Of a stretch of 64,000 nucleotides of DNA, positions 19,320 through 27,107 are shown piece by piece; the first letter of the stretch is position 1, and each line of letters starts with the position of its first letter. The position numbers and the translations under genes are program-made. The notes beneath the pieces were generated by a model, which saw only the letters and a program-made list of their open reading frames with translations, was not told where the DNA came from and searched no databases. This stretch comes from Inhella crocodyli (GTDB taxonomy: Bacteria; Pseudomonadota; Gammaproteobacteria; Burkholderiales; Burkholderiaceae_C): positions 124,001 to 188,000 of the forward strand of contig NZ_SACM01000003.1 of the NCBI RefSeq assembly GCF_004004565.1, read 5' to 3'.

Positions 19320-20041
19320 CACGCCAAGGCCCCGTCGTTCAGGGCCTGCCAACGCTCCGGCGTGCCGACGTCGACCCAAGGCGTCTCCAGGCGCTGGGCG
19401 CCCACCCGGTCTTGGGCGATGGCCGCTTCCAAGCAAGGCCGCAGGGCTTGCCGCTGGCCCGGGCGCACACCCGCCACCAAGCCCGCACGGAACAGACCGA
19501 CGCTGGCCCAGGTCAGGCAAGGCCCTTCAAAGCCTTGCGCACGGCTGCAGGCCAAGCCTTCGGCGTCGATGCCGAAATCGCCCTGCGGGTGATGCGGCGC
19601 GTTCGGGGCCAGCCACAACTGCGCGAGCCGTTCGGGCCGCGCCGCGAACGCGGCCACCGCCGCGGCCGGAAAGTCAAAGCCGGGGATGAACACGTCGCCC
19701 GACACCACCCAAAACGGGTCGTCGGGCTGCTCCACCAAGCCCGGCAAGGCCGTGGCCATGCCGCCCGCGGTTTCCAGCGCGCCCCCGTAGGCCGCCTCGT
19801 GGCTGTAGCGCAGGCGCAAGCCCCAGCGGCTGCCGTCGCCCAGCGCCGGCTCGAAAGCCTCGGCCAGCCAAGCGGTGTTGATCACCACCTCGCGCACCCC
19901 CGCCGCCGCCAGGGCTTGCAGGTGCCACACCACCAGGGGCTGGCCGCGCACGGGCAGCAGGGGCTTGGGGGTGTGGTCGGTGTGCGGCCGCAGGCGCTCG
20001 CCTCGACCGGCGCACAGGATCAATGCCTTGGGAGGACGCAT
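19319..20041 (-). CDS. murU: N-acetylmuramate alpha-1-phosphate uridylyltransferase MurU
   Basis: Nucleotidyltransferase of the peptidoglycan-recycling shortcut that makes UDP-MurNAc from MurNAc-1-phosphate. The 240-residue product begins with the NTP-transferase signature [20 protein letters not shown] followed by [12 protein letters not shown], then [24 protein letters not shown], which closely resembles MurU, a [13 protein letters not shown] metal-site region and [14 protein letters not shown] at the end. A related sugar-1-phosphate nucleotidyltransferase is the alternative. The partner kinase gene amgK, often adjacent, is not next to it here; instead a diguanylate cyclase gene follows with a 1-nt overlap. 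Confidence 0.82.
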
Positions 20042-20165
20042 GGCGCGCAGTGTCGCAGTGGCGGGGGGCGCCGGGCGCGCGACACCCCCCGGGCTTGCCC
20101 TGCCGTCGACGGCTTCGCCGCGCGGCAAGCCGCGCTGTGCATCCCTGCCACAGCGGGCGGTGCCG

Positions 20166-20182
20166 GGGTTTCTAGAATCCCG
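20166..20182 (+). promoter_or_regulatory. Putative -10/operator palindrome before tkt
   Basis: GGGTTTCTAGAATCCC is a near-perfect 16-bp palindrome (7 of 8 half-site positions) that contains TAGAAT, a good sigma-70 -10 box, about 33 bp before the ATG. TAGAATCCCG is shared with the fba upstream region. No clear -35 is visible. Confidence 0.35.
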
Positions 20183-20210
20183 TGTTTTCCCCAATCCGCG
20201 CTGCCCCACC

Positions 20211-22229
20211 ATGCCCAAGAACACCGCCTTGATGGCCCACGCGATCCGCGCGCTGGCCATGGACGCCGTCCAAGCCGCCAACTCCGGTCACCCCGGCGCC
20301 CCCATGGGCATGGCCGAATGCGCGGTGGCGCTGTGGGGCGGCGCCCTGAAGCACAACCCGGCCGACCCGCTGTGGATCGACCGCGACCGCTTCGTGCTGA
20401 GCAACGGCCACGGCTCGATGCTCATCTACGCGCTGCTGCACCTCACGGGCTACGAGCTGCCCATGAGCGAGCTGCGCAACTTCCGCAAGCTGCACAGCAA
20501 GACCCCCGGCCACCCCGAAGTGGACGTGACCCCGGGCGTGGAAACCACCACCGGCCCGCTGGGCCAAGGCATCGCCAACGCCGTGGGCATGGCCCTGGCC
20601 GAGAAGCTGCTGGCCGCCGAGTTCAACCGCCCCGGCCACAACGTGGTCGACCACCGCACCTACGTCTTCCTGGGCGACGGCTGCATGATGGAAGGCGTCA
20701 GCCACGAGGCCTGCGCGCTGGCAGGCGCCTGGGGTTTGAACAAGCTGATCGCCGTGTACGACGACAACGGCATCTCCATCGACGGCCAGGTCGCCCCCTG
20801 GTTCGCCGACGACACCGCCAAGCGGTTTGAAGCCTACGGCTGGAACGTCATCGGCCCGGTGGACGGCCACGACGTGGCCGCCATGCAAGCCGCCATCGCC
20901 CAGGCCCAGGCCAGCACCGCCAAGCCCACGCTGATCCGCGCCAAGACCGTCATCGGCCAAGGCAGCCCCAACCGCGCCGGCACGGCCAAGGCCCACGGCG
21001 AGGCCCTGGGCGCCGACGAGATCGCGCTGACCCGCGCCGCGCTGGGCTGGACGCACGAGCCCTTCGTCATCCCCGAGGGCGTGTACGCCGACTGGGACGC
21101 CAAGGCCGAAGGCGCCAAGCTGCAAGCCAGCTGGGCCGAGCGCCTGGCGGCTTACGCCAAGGAGCACCCGGCCCTGGCCGCCGAGCTGGACCGCCGCATG
21201 AGGGGCGAGCTGCCCGAGACCTTCGCCAAGACCGTGGCCGACCTGCTGGCCAGCACCCACGCCAAGGCCGAGACGGTGGCCAGCCGCAAGGCCAGCCAGC
21301 TGGCGCTGGAGGCCTTCACCGCCGCGCTGCCCGAGATGCTGGGCGGCAGCGCCGACCTGACCGGCTCCAACCTGACCAACACCAAGAGCACGCCCGCGCT
21401 GCGCTTTGAGGACGGCAAGCCCAATGGCGGCCGTCACATCAACTACGGCGTGCGCGAGTTCGGCATGGCCGCCATCATGAACGGCGTGGCCCTGCACGGC
21501 GGCTACTTGCCCTATGGCGGCACCTTCCTGACCTTCAGCGACTACAGCCGCAACGCCATCCGCATGGCCGCGCTGATGAAGCGCCGCGTGGTGCACGTGT
21601 TCACGCACGACTCCATCGGCCTGGGCGAAGACGGCCCGACGCACCAGTCCATCGAGCACGCCGCCAGCCTGCGCCTGATCCCGCACCTGGACGTCTGGCG
21701 CCCGGCCGACACCCTGGAAACCGCCATGGCCTGGGCCGCGGCCATCGCCCGCCAAGACGGCCCCAGCGCCCTGCTGCTCAGCCGCCAAAACCTGCCTTAC
21801 GCCCCCAAGGCCGACCTGTCGGTCGTGGCCCGCGGCGCCTACGTGCTGGCCGAGCCGAGCGAAGTCGGTTTGAAGAAGAAGCCCAAGGCGGTCATCGTCG
21901 CCACGGGCTCGGAAGTGCAGTGGGCACTGCACGCGCAGCAGCAGCTGGCCAAGGACGGCATCGCCGTGCGCGTGGTCTCCATGCCCAGCACCAACGTGTT
22001 CGACCGCCAGGACAAGGACTACAAGAAGTCGGTGCTGCCCAAGGGCCTGCCGCGCATCGTCATCGAAGCCGGCGTCACCGACGGCTGGTGGAAGTACGCG
22101 CCCGACGCCGTGATCGGCATCGACCGCTACGGCGAGTCGGCCCCGGGCAACGTGCTGTTCGAGCACTTCGGCTTCACGGCCGCCAACGTGGTGGCCACCG
22201 TCAAGGCGGTGCTCAAGAAGAAGCGCTGA
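20211..22229 (+). CDS. tkt: Transketolase
   Basis: Thiamine-diphosphate enzyme transferring two-carbon units in the pentose-phosphate pathway or Calvin cycle. The 672-residue length is normal. Visible motifs are [18 protein letters not shown] near residue 22, [11 protein letters not shown], the ThDP motif [30 protein letters not shown] with the catalytic Glu that contacts ThDP, and [18 protein letters not shown]. The start is the ATG giving [18 protein letters not shown]; the open frame upstream is antisense to murU. A strong terminator follows the stop, so tkt and the downstream GAPDH gene are partly separate units although they lie 67 bp apart. Confidence 0.97.
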   Translation: MPKNTALMAHAIRALAMDAVQAANSGHPGAPMGMAECAVALWGGALKHNPADPLWIDRDRFVLSNGHGSMLIYALLHLTGYELPMSELRNFRKLHSKTPGHPEVDVTPGVETTTGPLGQGIANAVGMALAEKLLAAEFNRPGHNVVDHRTYVFLGDGCMMEGVSHEACALAGAWGLNKLIAVYDDNGISIDGQVAPWFADDTAKRFEAYGWNVIGPVDGHDVAAMQAAIAQAQASTAKPTLIRAKTVIGQGSPNRAGTAKAHGEALGADEIALTRAALGWTHEPFVIPEGVYADWDAKAEGAKLQASWAERLAAYAKEHPALAAELDRRMRGELPETFAKTVADLLASTHAKAETVASRKASQLALEAFTAALPEMLGGSADLTGSNLTNTKSTPALRFEDGKPNGGRHINYGVREFGMAAIMNGVALHGGYLPYGGTFLTFSDYSRNAIRMAALMKRRVVHVFTHDSIGLGEDGPTHQSIEHAASLRLIPHLDVWRPADTLETAMAWAAAIARQDGPSALLLSRQNLPYAPKADLSVVARGAYVLAEPSEVGLKKKPKAVIVATGSEVQWALHAQQQLAKDGIAVRVVSMPSTNVFDRQDKDYKKSVLPKGLPRIVIEAGVTDGWWKYAPDAVIGIDRYGESAPGNVLFEHFGFTAANVVATVKAVLKKKR

Positions 22230-22238
22230 TCGGATTTC

Positions 22239-22272
22239 GCGGGACCCCTCACCAGGGTCCCGCTTTGTTTTT
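22239..22272 (+). terminator. Rho-independent terminator after tkt
   Basis: A 9-bp stem GCGGGACCC / GGGTCCCGC with a 7-nt loop, followed directly by TTTGTTTTT. This is a textbook intrinsic terminator between tkt and the GAPDH gene. Confidence 0.9.
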
Positions 22273-22287
22273 CAACCTTCCCCCTAG

Positions 22288-23298
<1,011 letters not shown>

Positions 23299-23324
23299 GC
23301 GGTCGCATTCCACGCGCCTCGACA

Positions 23325-23349
23325 AGCCCCGCTCCGTGCGGGGCTTTTT
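23325..23349 (+). terminator. Rho-independent terminator after gap
   Basis: An 8-bp stem AGCCCCGC / GCGGGGCT with a TCCGT loop, followed by TTTTC. Confidence 0.88.
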
Positions 23350-23412
23350 CTTGGGCGCGTGCCACGGCCAGGCTCCCTAAACTCGGCGCATCGCCCCCAA
23401 CAAGGTCCGCCC

Positions 23413-25137
23413 ATGCACCGTGCCTTTGCCCTCACCCCCCTGGCCGCCCTGCTCGTCGCGAGCGCGGTGCAAGCCACCCCCGAAGCCGAAGCCCGCCTGA
23501 TCGTCCGCCTCAAGGCCGACGCCCCGGTGGTGCAGGCCCGCCGCCTGGCCGCCCGCGCCGACGCGCACGAGGTGGCCGACGTGGCCCAACGCCGCGCCGA
23601 CGCGCTGGGGCAGCGCCTGGGATTGACCCTGACCGCCGGCCGCGCACTGGACACGCGCACGCAGGTCGTCACGGCACGGGGCGTGAACAGCGAGACCCTG
23701 CGCCAGCGCCTGGCGCGCGACCCGCAGGTGGAGCTGGTGGCGGTGGACCGCATTCGCCGCCACAGCCGCGTGCCCAACGACCCCATCTACGGCAATGGCG
23801 GCGGGGTGGGCCCGGCGGCCGGGCAGTGGTACCTGAAGCCGCCCGCCGGTGACGTGCGCTCGTCGATCAACGCCGAGGGCGCCTGGGACCTGACCACCGG
23901 CTCGTCGACCGTGGTCGTGGCCGTGCTGGACACCGGCGTGCGCCTCGACCACCCCGACCTCGTGGCCAACCTCGTGCCGGGCTACGACATGATCGGCGCG
24001 GGCGGCGGCGGCAGCGTGCGCCTGGCGGTGGCCAACGACGGCGACCTGGCCGACCCCGATCCCAGCGACCCCGGCGACTGGGTCTCGCAGGCCGACGTGG
24101 ACGGCGGCACCTTGGGCAGCGGCTGCACGGCCGACAGCATCGACGACAGCAGCTGGCACGGCACCAAGGTGGCCGGCCTGATCGCCGCCACGGCCGACAA
24201 CGGCGTCGGCGTGGCGGGCGTGGGCTGGGCCACCAAGGTGCAGCCCATCCGCGTGCTGGGCAAGTGCGGCGGCTACGACTCCGACATCTTGGTCGGCATC
24301 AAGTGGGCGGTCGGCGCCTCGGTGCCCGGCCTGCCGGTCAACACCACGCCGGCCAAGGTCCTCAACCTCAGCCTCGGTGGCACGGGCCCTTGCACGGGCA
24401 GCACCGGCGCCCTGTACGTGGAAGCTTTCGCTGAAGCGACCGCGCGCAACGCGGTGGCCATCGTGGCCGCCGGCAACTCGGCCGGCGAGCCGGTGGACAG
24501 CCCGGCCAACTGCACCGGCGCCATCGCCGTGGCCGGCCTGCGGCACGTGGGCAGCAAGGTGGGCTTTTCCAGCATGGGCCCCGAGGTCGCGCTGGCCGCC
24601 CCCGGCGGCAATTGCGTGAACCTGAACGGCAGCTGCCTGTACCCGATGGTCACCACCAGCAACAGCGGCACGCGCGGCCCGGCGGCCAACACCTACACCT
24701 ACAACGAGGCGGCGGTGGGCACCAGCTTCGCCACGCCCCTGGTGGCCGGCGTGGCCGCCTTGCTGTACGCCCGCGACCCCAGCCTGACGGCCGCCCAGGT
24801 GCGGACCGCCCTGACCAGCACCGCGCGCCCCTTCCCGACCAGTGGCAGCGGCAGCACCGTGAACGCCTGCCCGGCCCCGGTCACCGGCACGGAGGTGCTG
24901 GAGTGCTACTGCACCGCCACCACCTGCGGCGCCGGCATGCTCGACGCGCGCGCGGCCGTGGCCTCGGTCGGTGCGCCGCCCCCGGCCCCACCCGCACCCG
25001 CCACGGGCGGGGGCGGCGGTGGTGGGGCCTCGCACCCCGCTTGGTTGTTGGGCCTGGCCTTCGCCGGCCTGTGGCTCAACGGCCGGCGGAAGCCGGGCTC
25101 GAAGCGGCCGCAGGTGCCGCCTCCGGCACCGCGCTGA
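23413..25137 (+). CDS. Secreted S8 (subtilisin-like) serine peptidase with GlyGly-CTERM-like tail
   Basis: The 574-residue preproprotein has a Sec signal peptide (about residues 1-21, ending VQA), a propeptide-like segment to about residue 120, and a subtilase domain with Asp173 (AVLDTGVRLDH), His249 (SWHGTKVAGL) and Ser438 (GTSFATPLVAG). Several Cys pairs in the domain suggest disulfides. The tail carries a run of seven Gly, a hydrophobic stretch (AWLLGLAFAGLWL) and a basic cluster (RRKPGSK), the three-part layout of GlyGly-CTERM proteins handled by rhombosortase and type II secretion. The last residues extend slightly beyond the basic cluster. The 3' end overlaps the convergent SPOR-like gene by 62 bp. 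Confidence 0.92.
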   Translation: MHRAFALTPLAALLVASAVQATPEAEARLIVRLKADAPVVQARRLAARADAHEVADVAQRRADALGQRLGLTLTAGRALDTRTQVVTARGVNSETLRQRLARDPQVELVAVDRIRRHSRVPNDPIYGNGGGVGPAAGQWYLKPPAGDVRSSINAEGAWDLTTGSSTVVVAVLDTGVRLDHPDLVANLVPGYDMIGAGGGGSVRLAVANDGDLADPDPSDPGDWVSQADVDGGTLGSGCTADSIDDSSWHGTKVAGLIAATADNGVGVAGVGWATKVQPIRVLGKCGGYDSDILVGIKWAVGASVPGLPVNTTPAKVLNLSLGGTGPCTGSTGALYVEAFAEATARNAVAIVAAGNSAGEPVDSPANCTGAIAVAGLRHVGSKVGFSSMGPEVALAAPGGNCVNLNGSCLYPMVTTSNSGTRGPAANTYTYNEAAVGTSFATPLVAGVAALLYARDPSLTAAQVRTALTSTARPFPTSGSGSTVNACPAPVTGTEVLECYCTATTCGAGMLDARAAVASVGAPPPAPPAPATGGGGGGGASHPAWLLGLAFAGLWLNGRRKPGSKRPQVPPPAPR

Positions 25138-25768
25138 GGCCCGCGGCGCAGGCACGCGGCGCCCCGGGCCAGTCGGCGCCCGTGGCCTGGGCCTGCGCGG
25201 CCGGCCAATCGGCGCTGCGCAGGTAGAAGTTGCGGCTGGGCTCTTGGGTCGTCACCAGGCGCAGGGCGCGCAAGCCTTTGTCGCGCAAGCGGTTGAGCTC
25301 GGCCTGCGCCTCGTTGCGGCTGCTGTGGCGCGACACCACCCAGCTGCGCTGCGCCTCGGAGCCCAGGCGCTCGGCCTTGGCCTCCACGCCCACGCGGGCC
25401 AGCACCTGCTTCTTGCGCGCCAGTTCGTCGGCGTCGTCGGCCGGTCGCGTGGCCACCGCCCACTCGCCGGGCTGGGTGTGCACCCAGGCCTGCAAGCCCT
25501 GAACTCCCAGCGCGTCCAAAGCGGCCCGGGCGGCCGGCACCGCGGCCAGGTCGGGCCACGGGCCCACCTCGCGGCACACCGGCACGTGGCGCAGCACCTT
25601 CTGCGCTTCTTCCGCGCTCAGCCACTTCAAGCGCTCCGGCGACTGCTGCTGCGCCAAGCGCTCGGGCTCGCGCTGGGTCGAGCCCGGCGAACCGCCCAAC
25701 CAACCGCGGCCCCACGCCCACATCAGCGCGTTGGCCGCCAAGAGCACCACCAAGATCCAGCGCAACAT
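25076..25768 (-). CDS. Single-pass membrane protein, SPOR-domain-like
   Basis: The 230-residue product starts with a single membrane anchor (RWILVVLLAANALMWAWG, about residues 3-20) and then has a soluble, probably periplasmic part. It includes a conserved-looking VCREVGPWPDLAAVPAAR stretch and a C-terminal SWVVSRHSSRNEAQAELNRL region that resembles part of a SPOR-type fold that binds denuded septal glycan. The SPOR assignment is tentative. It starts 5 nt after the birA stop and is therefore probably in the birA transcription unit. Its 3' end is antisense to the C-terminal tail of the subtilase gene. Confidence 0.65.
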   Translation of the reverse strand: MLRWILVVLLAANALMWAWGRGWLGGSPGSTQREPERLAQQQSPERLKWLSAEEAQKVLRHVPVCREVGPWPDLAAVPAARAALDALGVQGLQAWVHTQPGEWAVATRPADDADELARKKQVLARVGVEAKAERLGSEAQRSWVVSRHSSRNEAQAELNRLRDKGLRALRLVTTQEPSRNFYLRSADWPAAQAQATGADWPGAPRACAAGLSAVPEAAPAAASSPASAGR

Positions 25769-25773
25769 CGTCG

Positions 25774-26529
25774 TCAGCCTTCCATCGATCGCACGCTCAC
25801 CTCGCCCGCCGCGACGGCGTGCAGCCCCCCGGCGTCGTCGCGCAGGGTCAGCGCGCCCTCGCCATCCACCCCCAGCACGGTGCCTTGCAGGGCCCCGGCT
25901 TGCACGCGCAGGCCGCGCAAGGCGTCGCGCGCCTCGAAGGCCGTGCGCCAACCCGCCCAGCCTTCGCGCGGCCAGCCGTTCAACAGGGCCACCAGCGCTG
26001 GCCCCACGCAGGCCAAGGCCGTGCTGGCCGTCCAACGCGGGTCCAGGCGCTGCAGGCCGGCGGCTGGCTGGCCGGGGTCGGCCTCGGGCTCGGCCACGTT
26101 CAGGCCCACGCCCACGACCACGGCTTGCACGCGATCGCCCTTCAGCACGGTCTCGATGAGGATGCCGCCGAGCTTGGCCTCGTCCAGGCGCAGGTCGTTG
26201 GGCCACTTCAGGCGCATGCGCTGGCCCTGCGGCTCCAGGGCCTCGGCCAGGGCCGCGCCCACGGCCAAGGACAGGCCGGTCAGCGGCGCGCCCTGCCAGG
26301 GCCAGGCCAGGCTGAAGGTCAGCGAGGCGCCCGGCCAGCTGTGCCAAGCCCGGCCCAGGCGGCCGCGCCCGGCGGTTTGCCGGTCGGCCACCAGCAGGCG
26401 CGGGGCGCTCAAGCCCTGGCGCGCGGCCTCGAGCAAAGTGGAGTTGGTGGACGGGCACTCGGCCACGGCCTGCAGGTCGAAGCCCGGACCCAGGGCCAGG
26501 CGCAAAGCCGTCAGCGCGTCGCCCGCCAT
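25774..26529 (-). CDS. birA: Biotin--[acetyl-CoA-carboxylase] ligase BirA, monofunctional
   Basis: Activates biotin to biotinyl-AMP and attaches it to the biotin carboxyl carrier protein. The 251-residue product begins in the catalytic domain, with CPSTNSTLLEAARQGL, the biotin-binding loop TAGRGRLGRAWHS, MRLKWPNDLRLDEAKLGGIL, and VVVGVGLNVAEPE. There is no N-terminal helix-turn-helix, so it should not repress biotin genes. The C-terminal domain has LRGLRVQAGALQGTVLGVD. It lies between the SET gene (4 nt upstream) and the SPOR-like gene (5 nt downstream). Confidence 0.94.
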   Translation of the reverse strand: MAGDALTALRLALGPGFDLQAVAECPSTNSTLLEAARQGLSAPRLLVADRQTAGRGRLGRAWHSWPGASLTFSLAWPWQGAPLTGLSLAVGAALAEALEPQGQRMRLKWPNDLRLDEAKLGGILIETVLKGDRVQAVVVGVGLNVAEPEADPGQPAAGLQRLDPRWTASTALACVGPALVALLNGWPREGWAGWRTAFEARDALRGLRVQAGALQGTVLGVDGEGALTLRDDAGGLHAVAAGEVSVRSMEG

Positions 26530-26533
26530 GGGG

Positions 26534-26995
26534 TCAGCGCTTGGGCGCCAGCATGGTGCCCCGGCAGTTGGGGGCGCCGCACAGGCACTGGTAGGCCCGC
26601 TTGAGCTTGGGCGTATAGCGCGCGTCGAGCACCAGGCGGTAGTCGTAGAACAGCTCCTCGCCCGGCTGCAGGTCGCGCAGCGCCTTGATCCAGACGCGGC
26701 CCTGGATCTCCTCGGTCTCGCAGTTGGGCGCGCAGCTGTGGTTGATCCAGCGCGCGTCATTGCCGCCGTACAGGGCGTCGATCGTCAGGCCCGATTCGAG
26801 CTGGAAATAGAAGGTGTGGTTGGGGTCGCTCGGGTCGTGGGGGTGGCGCCGCTCGGCCTCCTCCCAGTCGATGCGTTCACCCTTGTACTCGATGACCTTC
26901 TCGCCCGCGGCGATCGGCGCCACGGCGTAGACGCCCCGACCGTGCACGCCCGACTGTTTCACCTGGATGCGGGACGGGGTCTTGGCGGCGGGCAT
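26534..26995 (-). CDS. SET-domain protein with post-SET cysteines
   Basis: SET domains transfer methyl groups from S-adenosylmethionine to lysine. The 153-residue product is nearly all SET domain: GVHGRGVYAVAPIAAGEKVI (16-35), the NHSCAPNC motif (85-92), GEELFYDY with the presumed catalytic Tyr119 (112-119), and a post-SET pattern C137-x-C139-x4-C144 that with Cys88 can hold zinc. The domain is complete, not degraded. Bacterial SET proteins of this compact form occur in several proteobacteria, and their substrates are mostly unknown. It lies 4 nt upstream of birA on the same strand and is divergent from topB. Confidence 0.88.
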   Translation of the reverse strand: MPAAKTPSRIQVKQSGVHGRGVYAVAPIAAGEKVIEYKGERIDWEEAERRHPHDPSDPNHTFYFQLESGLTIDALYGGNDARWINHSCAPNCETEEIQGRVWIKALRDLQPGEELFYDYRLVLDARYTPKLKRAYQCLCGAPNCRGTMLAPKR

Positions 26996-27035
26996 GGCTT
27001 CGCTACAGTGGTTTTGTGTGGGCGTGCGCGCGTGA

Positions 27036-27051
27036 GCGTGTGCGCACACGC
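27036..27051. repeat. Perfect 16-bp alternating purine-pyrimidine palindrome
   Basis: GCGTGTGCGCACACGC lies in the 112-bp gap between the divergent SET and topB genes, inside a longer GT/GC alternating tract (27016-27057). It could be a regulator site or a Z-DNA-prone segment near both promoters. Confidence 0.5.
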
Positions 27052-27107
27052 ACGCGAGAGGCGGCGCATTGTGCAGCAGCCCACCTTTGAACCGAGAACG
27101 ATCCCGC

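Noticed and set aside
20172-22166. Long frame antisense to transketolase
   Set aside because: Val/Gly/His-rich low-complexity translation typical of antisense reading of GC-rich genes.
27001-27060. Possible CRISPR-like or microsatellite repeat
   Set aside because: Only a short alternating tract and one palindrome; no spacer-repeat pattern.
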